Counted from the first letter of the stretch, positions 8,595 to 17,934 are shown. The stretch: 64,000 bases of DNA from Phycisphaerales bacterium (GCA_029246705.1 JAQWMQ010000004.1:1-64000), one strand, 5' to 3'. The notes: generated by a model from the sequence alone, not told the origin. Numbers and translations: made by a program.

Positions 8595-10757
8595 GTGTAC
8601 GCCACTCCGACCATTCTTCAGCTCTCGAAGGTTGAAGGCCCTGCTGCGGCACTCTCCATGATCCTCGCTTACCACGGGCGGTGGGAATCGCTTGGCCAGC
8701 TGATGGTCGACTGTGATGCCGGCCGCGCCGGAGCGACCCTGGAACTGCTCGAGGTCACGTCGAAACTGTACGGACTCGAGGGATCCCCACAGGAGGTTCC
8801 GGATCGAAAGTCGCTGGAAAGAATGGATGGTCCGGCCATCATCCTCTGGAAGGGCGGGCGCTTCCTGATCTACGAGGGACAGTCGGCGGGGCGAATCCGA
8901 GTCAATGACCCTGCCGTAGGCCGGCGGTGGATTCGCGCTGCCGAGTTTGATGAAGGATTCCAAAATCAGGCACTACTGCTGAAGCCGGGCCCCGATTTCA
9001 CCAAGGGCGGCGTGAAGCCGAACATCCTCTTCGCCTTGAGCTACCGCCTTCGAGGCTACCGTCGGTCGCTGGTGTTCGGGCTTCTTGCCGGCCTGCTCGC
9101 CGTGATTCCCGGTTCCATGACCGCGGTCTTCAGCACGATCTTCGTGGACTACGTGCTGGTCCGTGGATTCAGCTACTGGACCGTGCCACTGGTCGCCTGC
9201 ATGCTGGTCACCTGCTCGATATTGGTCGGACTCAACTGGCTCCAGAACAACTCCCTGCTCAGGGTTCTGTTCAGATTCACTTGTGAACAGGCTGCGCTGT
9301 TCACCAGGCACCTCTATCTGCTGCCGGTGAGTTTCCACAAGCAACGAGTACCCGGCGAATTGAACAATCGGGTCGACCTGAACATGCAGGTTGCGATGGT
9401 GCTCACCCAGAACCTCGGGCTCGCGATCATCGGTGGAATCTCATCGATCTTCTATGGGCTGTTCATGGCGCTCTACAGCTGGAAACTTGCAGTGATCGTG
9501 GCTGGCGTGGCCTTACTCAACGCAGTGATCCTCAAGCTCTTCAACACCACGCGTTCGAATGAAGGCAAGCGGATGTCCCAGGTGAACGGGCTGCAACAAG
9601 GAAAGCTTGTCTACGGCCTTGACGAGATGGAACGTCTCAAACTGGGATCATCTGAGCAGGACTGGGTCACCGATTGGTCGACCCTTCAGGTCCAGACCGC
9701 CACCTTTCGGCAGAGCCTGAGTGTGCAGACCAGATACGTCAGTTCGTTTTCCTGGTTCATTCAGATGCTGTTGATCTACGTGGTGATTCTCGGATTCGGT
9801 GGATACCAGGTGATACAGGGCGAACTCACCTTTGGCGGCCTGGTCGCGCTTCAGACCCTCGGGGCACTCATGCTGGCACCGCTGGGCGCGATGGTCGCCC
9901 TGGGGCAGTCTCTCCAGTTGCTCAAGGCCTTCCTCATGCGGCTGGACGATGTCTGGGCACAGCGGATCTCCCCACGCTTCTGGAATGACCTGAACCCTGA
10001 AAAACAACCTGCCGACTCGCCCTCGGCCAGTCAGCGACTTCGAGGCGAAATCGAGCTGCGCAACGTCACGTTCGGCTACGCCCGAGCACTCGACCCCTTG
10101 TTCAAGGACCTCAGTCTCAAGGTGAAGCCGGGAGGACGCGTAGCCCTCGTTGGTGTCTCAGGTGCCGGCAAGACCACCGTGGGAAATCTGGTGACCGGTT
10201 TGTACGACGCCTGGTCCGGGGAAGTGCTGATCGATGGCAAGCCGATCGATTCCTATGGACATGCGAAACTCACCTCGAACATCGCACGGGTGAACCAGAC
10301 CGTCAGATTGTTCGAAGGAACCGTGAACGAGAACATCAACATGTTCTCCAGCTCGATCTCCGATCGATCAATTCGCAATGCGGTCGCCGATGCACATCTG
10401 ACCGATCTGCTTTCAAAGCGGCCTGCAGGCATTCACACCGAGGTGTACCCCCGTGGTGCCAATTTCTCATGCGGACAGCAACAACAGATTGAAATCGCCA
10501 GAGCGCTCTCTTCCGACCCGGCGATCGTGATTCTGGACGAGGCGACGAGCACTCTTGACAGTGTCACCGAGCGCAAGATAGATGAGAACATCCGTGGCCG
10601 CGGCTGCACCTGCCTGATCATGGCCCATCGCCTGAGCACCGTGCAAGATGCCGATGAGATCATCGTGCTGGACCACGGATCGGTGGCTGAACGTGGCACC
10701 CACTCCGAGTTGCTGGCACTTGACGGACTGTACACGAAGATGGTGAGTGCCCAATGA
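8595..10757 (+). CDS. NHLM-type ABC exporter with an inactive C39 peptidase-like domain
   Basis: 720 residues from a GTG start, with GGGAG about 10 bases upstream. Residues 1-115 are a C39 peptidase-like domain, but the catalytic Cys is Gly15 (VEGPAAAL instead of VECGAAAL) and the catalytic His is Arg89 (WKGGRFLIYEG); only the Asp105 region (NDPAVG) remains. It therefore should bind rather than cut a substrate. Residues about 145-430 form the six-helix permease. The ATPase has Walker A GVSGAGKTT (520-528), an altered signature FSCGQ (624-628), intact Walker B ILDEATSTLD and the switch His in MAHRLSTV. The stop overlaps the next start (ATGA). It probably pairs with that next protein. Confidence 0.88.
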   Translation: MYATPTILQLSKVEGPAAALSMILAYHGRWESLGQLMVDCDAGRAGATLELLEVTSKLYGLEGSPQEVPDRKSLERMDGPAIILWKGGRFLIYEGQSAGRIRVNDPAVGRRWIRAAEFDEGFQNQALLLKPGPDFTKGGVKPNILFALSYRLRGYRRSLVFGLLAGLLAVIPGSMTAVFSTIFVDYVLVRGFSYWTVPLVACMLVTCSILVGLNWLQNNSLLRVLFRFTCEQAALFTRHLYLLPVSFHKQRVPGELNNRVDLNMQVAMVLTQNLGLAIIGGISSIFYGLFMALYSWKLAVIVAGVALLNAVILKLFNTTRSNEGKRMSQVNGLQQGKLVYGLDEMERLKLGSSEQDWVTDWSTLQVQTATFRQSLSVQTRYVSSFSWFIQMLLIYVVILGFGGYQVIQGELTFGGLVALQTLGALMLAPLGAMVALGQSLQLLKAFLMRLDDVWAQRISPRFWNDLNPEKQPADSPSASQRLRGEIELRNVTFGYARALDPLFKDLSLKVKPGGRVALVGVSGAGKTTVGNLVTGLYDAWSGEVLIDGKPIDSYGHAKLTSNIARVNQTVRLFEGTVNENINMFSSSISDRSIRNAVADAHLTDLLSKRPAGIHTEVYPRGANFSCGQQQQIEIARALSSDPAIVILDEATSTLDSVTERKIDENIRGRGCTCLIMAHRLSTVQDADEIIVLDHGSVAERGTHSELLALDGLYTKMVSAQ

Positions 10758-13702
10758 CCGGATCCGGCACCAACCAATCGAAACCTTTCATACAGGAGCT
10801 TGCCGCCAGTCGTGCAAGTTCTTCCACCTCCCCCGTATCGAGAGAAATCAGCGATCCGGATCCAGACACCTGCTGGCTGATGCTTGCAGGGACCGCCCAC
10901 CTGCTGGTTCGATTGAGAGATGAACTGGAAAAGGTCTGGGAGCCTCTCCTTACCTGCTCGGCGGGTGAAGTCCTCTGCAGCATCGCATCGGATCCCGAGG
11001 CCCAATACAAGATCGAGTGGAGTCACGATGCCGAGTTCATCGAACTCTCCAAGAAATCACTCGATGAAGAGGAGATGCCGGGCGTCGTGGCCGCGGGATT
11101 TGATCTGGCGGCATCGAACTTTGCCGGCCATTCCGCACAGCTGATGAGGCTCGATTCAGCCGACCCTACCGTGGAACAGTTCGTTCCTCGGGGTTCAACC
11201 GTACAGCTCACCGCACCGGAAGAGTATCTCTGGACCGTCGACAAGCCCATCCAGGCGTTTTTCAAACCTGCCACGATGGAACAGAATTCGGATCCGTCGA
11301 TCAACTCTTACCGCGGCGGCCTGCTACCCGGAAATTGCATCGCAACCTTCGATGAGGACACCCAGGTCAAGGCAATCCCGATTTCACAGATCGGTGACTG
11401 GATCACAGCCGATACAGATCCATTCAAAGTCCTGAGTCAGTTCGTGGGCCATCTGGCTCGCCGCGCAATCACGCTTGCAGACGCAAGGCACCTTGATGCC
11501 TATCAGGAGAGGCTGGAGTTCGAGCAGAAGGTGCTTCACCGAGCGATCGGTTCCTTCACCACGGTGGCCAAGATCGGACTGGCACCCGGGGTCGAACGTT
11601 CAAGCAGCGAGCTGGTCAATGTCGCAAGGGAAGTGATGGAGGCCGAGGGACTCGAGACACCCAGGGAGTTCACGCTTCCAGAGAACATCAAAACGGATCA
11701 GGACCTGCTCCGTTCGATCAGTGAACAGGCGGGCTGTTTCTATCGATTCGTCGAGGCTCCTGAAAACTGGCATCGAAAACAAGCCGGCCCGATGCTCGCC
11801 ATCTGGGGGGAAGACCGGGTCCCCGTGGCGCTCACTCAGCGCAGATTACATCGATATCGAGCTCGATACGTCGACAATGAAGGAAACCTGGTGGACCGCA
11901 AGGTCACCTCCGAATTCGCGAAGGAGTTGTCACCAAAGCTCATTGCGTTCTATCCGTCATTTCCAGATCGCCCCCTGGTCGGACGCGATCTGTGGCTGAT
12001 GATCAAGAAACAGGTGCTTTGGAATCTCGTCCTGGTCCTCTCGCTGGGTTTCATCGGGGCCATTCTCCAGCTCTGCATCCCATTTGCGACCGGATACATG
12101 GTGAGCAACACGATACCCGACAATGACGAGCAGTCGCTGCTCTTGATTTGCATCGGGCTGGCTCTTGCCGTGGTCTCTTCCGTCGCTTTCTACATGGTGT
12201 CGATGTTCGCTCTCATACGCATAGAAGGGATCGTGAGCGTTCGCCTCACCACGGCACTGGTCACACGCGTGGCGCGCCTGCCGCTTGGTTTTTTCCACAA
12301 GTATTCGGCCGGCGACCTGATGCAAAGACTCACCAGCATCGAGCACCTGCGATGGGCGATGTCCAAGGCCATTGCCCACTCACTTGTCGCGGGCCTCTTC
12401 TCACTCACCTACTTCGTGGCGATCCTGTACTTCAGCACCACACTGTTCTGGGTCAGTGCGATGGTTCTCATGACCTTCATCCTCTACTACCTCGTGACCG
12501 CAATTCTGGTGATCAAGCATTTCCGGAATCGGATGGAGATGGCGGGCAAGGGAGACGGATTGAACATCCTCGGACTTCAATCGATCGACACGATACGAAT
12601 CGGTGGGGCGGAGTCGCAATTCATCGCTCGATACCTCCAGTATTTCGCAGGCGAGCAGCGAGCCGTCTTCAGGATCAACTACCTGTGGAATCTCAATCTT
12701 GCCGCCGAGGTGGGCATGCCGGTCATCTCAATGGCCGTGTTCTACATGATGTACCTGTTCTATCTCCGGGATGAACTTGCCGTAGGCACCTTCCTGGGCT
12801 TCTTCTCGGCCTACACCGCACTGCTGGTGGGCATGATCTATCTCGGTCGTTCGATGTTCCCACTCTTCTCGGCCATCCCGATGTACGAGCGGATCAAGCC
12901 GATTCTCGAGGCCGTTCCGGAATCCTCGATCGGCCTCATGGATCCCGGCCAGATCAACGGCCACGTCCAGGTCAAGGACCTCATCTACACCGCGCCGGGC
13001 GGTAACCACCCGATCATTGACGGCTTGAATCTTGAAATCCTGCCAAATCAAGTCAACGCGGTGGTCGGCCCCATCGGGTGCGGAAAGACGACGCTGGTTC
13101 GACTCTTCCTGCGTGTTCTGGTCGAGGACTCCGGCCTGATCAGCTTCGATGGAGTCGAAGCAGCCAGCCTGGACCCGCGTTCCATCAGGCGCAACCTCGG
13201 TGTGGTTGCGCAGATACAGGAAATCGACTCCGCAACCATACGAGAGACCGTCAGCCCGGGCGGTGACATTTCAGATGAAGCGATCTGGGACCTGCTTGAG
13301 GAAGTCGGGCTCAAGGAGGACTTTTCGATCTTCCCCCTTGGCCTCGACACCAGCGTTGGACCCTCCAATCTTTCGGGAGGCCAGCAGCAGCGGCTCAACA
13401 TCTGTGTCGCCCTGGCGAAACGCCCTCACTTCCTGATTCTTGACCAGTCCCTGTCTTCACTTGAAACCCAGGTTCATGTGGACCTGATCGAGTCGATGAA
13501 GAAGCGTGACATCACACTTCTGTTCATAACTCAACGGCTGTCCGCCTTGAAGTCCGTCGAACACATCCACTACATGGACAGAGGCGTGATTCGAGAGTCC
13601 GGTTCCTTTGACGAATTGATGAGACTTGGCGGAGAATTCTCCGCCATGGCGAGGGACCAGCTGGGTAACAGGGATCACGTACAGATGGATGCCGACACAT
13701 GA
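10754..13702 (+). CDS. Second NHLM-type ABC exporter subunit with a degenerate ATPase site
   Basis: 982 residues, starting within the stop of the gene before. The first about 400 residues form the cytoplasmic accessory region typical of the second ABC protein in NHLM clusters (CWLMLAGTAHLLVRL, CSAGEVLCSI). Six membrane helices follow at about 415-700, then an ATPase: Walker A GPIGCGKTT (about 772-780), a canonical signature LSGGQQQR (873-880), but Walker B reads LILDQSLSSLE with Gln898 in place of the catalytic Glu, and the switch His is Gln927 (ITQRLSAL). This is the mirror image of the partner, which keeps Glu and His but has an altered signature. A heterodimer with one working site is the natural reading. 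Confidence 0.87.
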   Translation: MTGSGTNQSKPFIQELAASRASSSTSPVSREISDPDPDTCWLMLAGTAHLLVRLRDELEKVWEPLLTCSAGEVLCSIASDPEAQYKIEWSHDAEFIELSKKSLDEEEMPGVVAAGFDLAASNFAGHSAQLMRLDSADPTVEQFVPRGSTVQLTAPEEYLWTVDKPIQAFFKPATMEQNSDPSINSYRGGLLPGNCIATFDEDTQVKAIPISQIGDWITADTDPFKVLSQFVGHLARRAITLADARHLDAYQERLEFEQKVLHRAIGSFTTVAKIGLAPGVERSSSELVNVAREVMEAEGLETPREFTLPENIKTDQDLLRSISEQAGCFYRFVEAPENWHRKQAGPMLAIWGEDRVPVALTQRRLHRYRARYVDNEGNLVDRKVTSEFAKELSPKLIAFYPSFPDRPLVGRDLWLMIKKQVLWNLVLVLSLGFIGAILQLCIPFATGYMVSNTIPDNDEQSLLLICIGLALAVVSSVAFYMVSMFALIRIEGIVSVRLTTALVTRVARLPLGFFHKYSAGDLMQRLTSIEHLRWAMSKAIAHSLVAGLFSLTYFVAILYFSTTLFWVSAMVLMTFILYYLVTAILVIKHFRNRMEMAGKGDGLNILGLQSIDTIRIGGAESQFIARYLQYFAGEQRAVFRINYLWNLNLAAEVGMPVISMAVFYMMYLFYLRDELAVGTFLGFFSAYTALLVGMIYLGRSMFPLFSAIPMYERIKPILEAVPESSIGLMDPGQINGHVQVKDLIYTAPGGNHPIIDGLNLEILPNQVNAVVGPIGCGKTTLVRLFLRVLVEDSGLISFDGVEAASLDPRSIRRNLGVVAQIQEIDSATIRETVSPGGDISDEAIWDLLEEVGLKEDFSIFPLGLDTSVGPSNLSGGQQQRLNICVALAKRPHFLILDQSLSSLETQVHVDLIESMKKRDITLLFITQRLSALKSVEHIHYMDRGVIRESGSFDELMRLGGEFSAMARDQLGNRDHVQMDADT

Positions 13703-15420
13703 TCAGCAACACAGCGATCATCTCCACTTGCGGATTGGCAGTTGCCGGTGGCCTTCTGGCCAGCTGCGCCTCTGACTACGCCAAGCCGTATCCGCTGCTG
13801 ACCCAACCGGAGATGGATCGCATTCAAGAAGCGAATTCCATTGATGACTACCAGTTGCTTTCAGATCCGGTCCCGGTTTCTGAATTTCAAACCCAGACGC
13901 TTCCGATTCAATCGGATTTCGAGCTGCCTCCACTGCTTGCCCGTGAAAAGTCGATCAACGAGGTTTCGCTCGGCCTGAGCCAGGTTCGCGACTCGGTATT
14001 GCTAAACAATCTTGGCATCGAGGTCGATCGCTATCAGGCAGGAGTCGAATCCCAGCGTATCGGCGAGGAGCTTGGTGCCTTTGATGCGACGTTTTCCGTC
14101 GATTTCTCCTACGGACAGGACGTCGAAGGGGCGACTTCCCTGGTTGACCCCACGGGCAGCATCAAAACGGACGCATTCAGTGTGAGCCCGGGTCTTCAGG
14201 TCCCACTTTCCACGGGAGGTGAACTTGAGATCGAAATGAATCTGTACAACTACCAGCAGTTGGCCAATGACGTGAGCACCATCGCATCCAGTAATGAAGA
14301 GGTGTCGGGACAGGAAGCACAGCTCAGCTTCTCCTACACCCAGCCATTGCTTCAGGGAGCGGGCTCGACCGTTGCACTTGCCCCGATCGTTCTTGCTGAC
14401 TACAGCTCGCGCCAGGCGGTTGCAGGTGTGACTCTGCAGATCATCAACACCCTCGCCAATGCCGAACGAACCTACTGGGACACCTGGGTTGCCCATCAGC
14501 AATTCGAGAGTGCCCATGAAGTCTATGAGTATGCGAAGCAGCAGTTCGAAGCGACTCGAGATCTCTACGAAGGGCAACAGGCGACCATCGTCGATGTACG
14601 GCAGGCACAGGCCAGCGTATTGACCCAGGCTCGGCACGTCATAGGGTTTGAAGACAAGTACGTCGTCTCGTCCCTGCGCCTCCAGGTGCTCATGAACGAC
14701 CCAGATCTGTCCCTCGACGGGAGCTGTCTTGTTCTTCCTTTCGAGCAACCTCTGTTCAGACCGTTCATAGCTGATTCAAACCGTGCAATCAGGTACGCGA
14801 TGGCTCACCGCATGGAACTCCTCCAGCTGGAACTACAGGTTGCAGCAGACACCCTGGAACTCGCCGTTGCTAAAAACACGCTTCTTCCGAACGTCGCCCT
14901 TGCTGCTGAAATTGGCGCCATTGGAATAACTGATTCTGGCTTGGGCGAGTCAATAGACGACATGTTCAACGGTTCGCAGGCAGCTCCCTGGAGTCTGGCC
15001 CTGTCCGCTTCGATGCCCATCGGAAACAACACCGCCATTTCAGCCTATCGAGCCGCATTGCTGCAACGCCTCGGTGACATTGCCAACGTGAATCAGCAAC
15101 GGCTCACCATCCGCAAGGACGTACTCACCGCGCTGACCGCCCTTGAAACCTCCGCGCGTCAGTTGCGGGTGGCCCATCAGGCGGAAATCGCCTATCGAAA
15201 GGCCTGGGAGGGCACCACTGAATTGTTCCTGCTTGGTGAACAGACTGCAGGGGATGTGGCCGATTCGCTGGAACACTACGGCGAATCCAGATTCGCAACC
15301 ATTGCCGCAGCTGGTGATTACCAGAAGGCGCTGGTTGCACTCGCCATGTCGACCGGGACCACCCTGGGGATGAACAACATCGAGTGGAAACCTGCACCCG
15401 TCCCGGTTGTCCCTGATTGA
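13699..15420 (+). CDS. TolC-family outer-membrane efflux protein, probable lipoprotein
   Basis: 573 residues; the ATG overlaps the stop of the ABC gene, so translation is coupled. The N-terminus (CGLAVAGGLLASCASDYAKP) has a lipobox, LASC, so the mature protein is probably anchored by a lipid on Cys, as in the OprM/NodT branch of this family. The body shows the two long alpha-hairpin repeats of TolC proteins (NTLANAERTYWDTWVAHQQF; TALETSARQLRVAHQAEIAY) and porin-type strands (FSVDFSYG, LSFSYTQPLLQGAG). It completes a trans-envelope exporter with the three genes before it. No terminator hairpin was found in the first 150 bases after the stop. Confidence 0.87.
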   Translation: MISNTAIISTCGLAVAGGLLASCASDYAKPYPLLTQPEMDRIQEANSIDDYQLLSDPVPVSEFQTQTLPIQSDFELPPLLAREKSINEVSLGLSQVRDSVLLNNLGIEVDRYQAGVESQRIGEELGAFDATFSVDFSYGQDVEGATSLVDPTGSIKTDAFSVSPGLQVPLSTGGELEIEMNLYNYQQLANDVSTIASSNEEVSGQEAQLSFSYTQPLLQGAGSTVALAPIVLADYSSRQAVAGVTLQIINTLANAERTYWDTWVAHQQFESAHEVYEYAKQQFEATRDLYEGQQATIVDVRQAQASVLTQARHVIGFEDKYVVSSLRLQVLMNDPDLSLDGSCLVLPFEQPLFRPFIADSNRAIRYAMAHRMELLQLELQVAADTLELAVAKNTLLPNVALAAEIGAIGITDSGLGESIDDMFNGSQAAPWSLALSASMPIGNNTAISAYRAALLQRLGDIANVNQQRLTIRKDVLTALTALETSARQLRVAHQAEIAYRKAWEGTTELFLLGEQTAGDVADSLEHYGESRFATIAAAGDYQKALVALAMSTGTTLGMNNIEWKPAPVPVVPD

Positions 15421-15962
15421 ACCGGGTCGATTCTGCAATCGCACCAGCGTGACAAGAGCGACTCGAGACGAATGTCTCGATGTCCTTGGTTCCAAGTGTT
15501 CATCGATGAAGCAAGAGCGCCTGACCCTCCGCGCTGAAAGTCCATTCGACATCCTTTGCACGGGTGCGTGAATGTTGAACATCACTCATCAGCAATCACT
15601 CTTCATCTGAGGTTGGGCTGCATCCTCGCTCATGGGTCCAACCTGTCAGGTCATCGCCGTGGCACGATGCCCCGGGGAGCGGTCATCAGTTCACTGCATT
15701 ATCAACTGCATCAGACCCGCTTGCCAGTGGCACCGAGGCCGTTGACGCCCTGCGCGATCGTCGTTTCAAGCGGACTCGAGCAGGATGGTGTACACGTCCC
15801 GCACACAACCCCCATCCACGGTGGCTGACAGGACAAGCTCGCCATCAGGAACAGGCCCCGTCCGGGCACATTCCGACCACGACGAAGACCTCGCCTTGAT
15901 CGGAACAGGTTCCTTGTTACTATTGGCATCTCTTTGCCATTACCGATAGCTCGCGGCCCGCC
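15421..15962. other. Intergenic region after the export operon, with coding-like fragments
   Basis: No intact gene is seen. On the minus strand, 15500-15589 is a 29-codon ORF (MSDVQHSRTRAKDVEWTFSA then EGQALLLHR) whose KDVEWTFSAEGQ part looks like the PEP-synthase-type QDVEWAxDxxG motif. About 170 bases further upstream another minus-strand frame without a start codon reads TGPVPDGELVLSATVDGG followed by CVRDVYTILLESA and a stop. Both may be gene debris. The last 50 bases carry the palindrome described separately. Confidence 0.35.
15923..15938 (+). promoter_or_regulatory. Palindromic operator candidate before the metal-transport genes
   Basis: TGGCA-tctctt-TGCCA is a perfect 5-6-5 inverted repeat about 25 bases before the start of the MerC-like gene, just after a TTGTTA that could be a -35 box. 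Its place fits binding by a metal-responsive repressor or MerR-type activator; which one is unknown. Confidence 0.4.
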
Positions 15963-16886
15963 ATGAGGCCGACGAATCGTCAACCCGGACCACCGCAACG
16001 GAACACGCTCGTGCAACAGTCAATAGCCATCAACCCCAAGATCCAATCCGGCATGCCCCAGGCGTATCGCGACTGGATTGGTGTGGGCGCATCACTTCTG
16101 TGCGCCGTCCACTGTGCCGCGATGCCCTTCGTGGTCGGTTTCCTCCCCCTTCTCGGGTTGAGCTTTCTCGCTGATCCATCCTTTCACCAGTGGATGGTCG
16201 GCGCATGCCTTGCACTGGCGCTTCTGGCGTTCGTCCCCGGCTGGCGGCGACATCATCGGCTGGCCCCTTCGATCATCGGACTGACAGGCCTGGGTCTGAT
16301 CTCGTTCGCAGCATTCGCGGGACCGGACGACTGCTGCCCCACGCCGTGTGCGGCATCCACCTCACCTGAAGACCCGATGGTCATGACAACGGCAATGAGT
16401 GGCGACTCGGCCTGTGCCCTTGCCTGCTGCAGCAGCGAAGCGACTTCCGAAACCGGAGCCCCGGCCATCACTCCCGACACGGCGCCATCCAGTGACGCCG
16501 CGGCCTGTGCAGCGGAGTGCTGTTCGAGCACCGGAGACGTGATCGTGGTGGCAGCAGGTCCCTGCACGGCCCCATCCTGCGACGACACCGCCTGCGACTC
16601 GTCATGCTGTGTCGATAGTGAAAGTGGTTCCTCCGTCACCACGGATGAAGTGCTTATCGCCGCGCTCCCGGGCGACGAAGGGCCTTGCTCCGAAGAGTGC
16701 TGCCCCATCGATGGCAACACGGTCAGCACCGCGGATTCAAGTGGGTTCATGGACATGTTCTGGCTGCTGATGACCCCTCTGGGCGGGCTGATCCTGGTGA
16801 CCGCACACCTCACGAACCACCGTCTGGGATGCCGGTGCACATCCAAGAGCTGCCCGCACTCCAAATCCGCCCCGGCAATCGGGTGA
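15963..16886 (+). CDS. MerC-like membrane protein with a long Cys-rich insert
   Basis: 307 residues. Residues about 38-120 are the MerC core: GVGASLLCAVHCAAMPFVVG with the paired Cys of the first helix, then three more helices (LGLSFLADPSF, WMVGACLALALLAFV, SIIGLTGLGLISFAAFAG). Where MerC proteins normally have a short loop, about 140 residues are inserted that carry repeated Cys pairs (DDCCPTPC, ACALACCSS, ACAAECCSS, CDSSCC, CSEECC) spaced by acidic and Ser/Thr-rich linkers. A final helix (MFWLLMTPLGGLILVTAHLT) and a tail with CRCTSKSCPHSK follow. The protein probably binds a soft metal such as Hg, Cu or Zn. A ZIP transporter gene follows 102 bases downstream. Confidence 0.72.
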   Translation: MRPTNRQPGPPQRNTLVQQSIAINPKIQSGMPQAYRDWIGVGASLLCAVHCAAMPFVVGFLPLLGLSFLADPSFHQWMVGACLALALLAFVPGWRRHHRLAPSIIGLTGLGLISFAAFAGPDDCCPTPCAASTSPEDPMVMTTAMSGDSACALACCSSEATSETGAPAITPDTAPSSDAAACAAECCSSTGDVIVVAAGPCTAPSCDDTACDSSCCVDSESGSSVTTDEVLIAALPGDEGPCSEECCPIDGNTVSTADSSGFMDMFWLLMTPLGGLILVTAHLTNHRLGCRCTSKSCPHSKSAPAIG

Positions 16887-16988
16887 CCGAGGGGATGACT
16901 CGCGGTCCCGGTTGCCCTGCCGTTCACCGACGAGGAAGATGCCCGTGGACCTTCAACTTTTTCCTCGATTGACAGATACACTTCCAAC

Positions 16989-17819
16989 ATGCTGATCGCG
17001 ACCACCACCGGCTCCATGGCCACCCCCCTCTCGATGATCCTGCTCTGGGCAGCTTTGATCGCGCTGGTCGGCAGTGCTGGCGTCTTCGCGCCGTGGCTCG
17101 CTGCTCGCAGGAGTGACGGACATGCCATTGCCTACGGCAACAGCTTCGCCGGTGGCGTGCTGCTCGCAGCAGGGCTGATCCACCTGCTTGGTGATGCGAA
17201 TGAAGGATTTGCCGCGGCCTATCCGAATCTCGACTATCCCGCGGCGTTCGCCGTCGCCACCCTGGCCTTCATCCTGGTCCTCGGGCTTGAACGCGTCATC
17301 CCCCGGGCCATCGAGTCAGGTGGAAGAGACGAAGACCCCGAAGCCGCCGCACTGATCGGAGCGGGCAAGGGTGGAGGCTTCGCCCCCTACCTGCTGCTTG
17401 TCACGCTCTCGATCCACAGCCTCATCGCAGGCCTGACCCTCGGCATCTCGACCGCCGCCGGCGCCGGGGTGCTCCTGATTGCGATCCTTGCCCACAAGGG
17501 TGCGGCAGGGTTCGCACTCGGATCGACCTTTCGTGAAGCCGCCATCCCGCCTCGCACGCGCATCCCCGCCCTTCTGGTCTTCGTGGGCAGCACACCACTC
17601 GGCGTCATCCTCGGCGGGATCGCCATCGAGACCTTCGGCAGTGGCAGTGGTGCAACGGAGGCCTGGTTCAAGGCAGTGGCCGCGGGCACCTTCCTCTACA
17701 TCGCCACCCTGGATGTCGTGCGCGAGGAGTTCTTCCCGGGCGGCACCAATCGAGGACAACGCCTGGTCTGCACGCTCCTGGGCGCAGGTCTCATGGCACT
17801 GGTCGCGATCTGGATGTGA
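16989..17819 (+). CDS. ZIP-family divalent metal transporter
   Basis: 276 residues, eight predicted membrane helices. The family core is plain: helix IV has SIHSLIAGLTLGIS with the conserved His-Ser, and helix V has AHKGAAGFALGS with the conserved His-Lys; an N-terminal SFAGGVLLAAGLIHLL is the usual helix II. ZIP proteins move Zn2+, Fe2+ or Mn2+ into the cytoplasm. The gene lies in the same direction as the Cys-rich MerC-like gene, and both may answer to the palindrome at 15923-15938. The loop between helices III and IV (about residues 105-130) is short and acidic (RDEDPEAAA) and lacks the His repeat of many eukaryotic ZIPs. Confidence 0.85.
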   Translation: MLIATTTGSMATPLSMILLWAALIALVGSAGVFAPWLAARRSDGHAIAYGNSFAGGVLLAAGLIHLLGDANEGFAAAYPNLDYPAAFAVATLAFILVLGLERVIPRAIESGGRDEDPEAAALIGAGKGGGFAPYLLLVTLSIHSLIAGLTLGISTAAGAGVLLIAILAHKGAAGFALGSTFREAAIPPRTRIPALLVFVGSTPLGVILGGIAIETFGSGSGATEAWFKAVAAGTFLYIATLDVVREEFFPGGTNRGQRLVCTLLGAGLMALVAIWM

Positions 17820-17934
17820 CCGACAAGCCGAGGAACGGGTCGAGAATATCCACCGCGTATGCGGGTGTCGTTCAGTGACGGGGTTTCAGGTCACGCACTT
17901 GAGTTTCGAGTGTTGCAATCGATTGCAACCGCGC

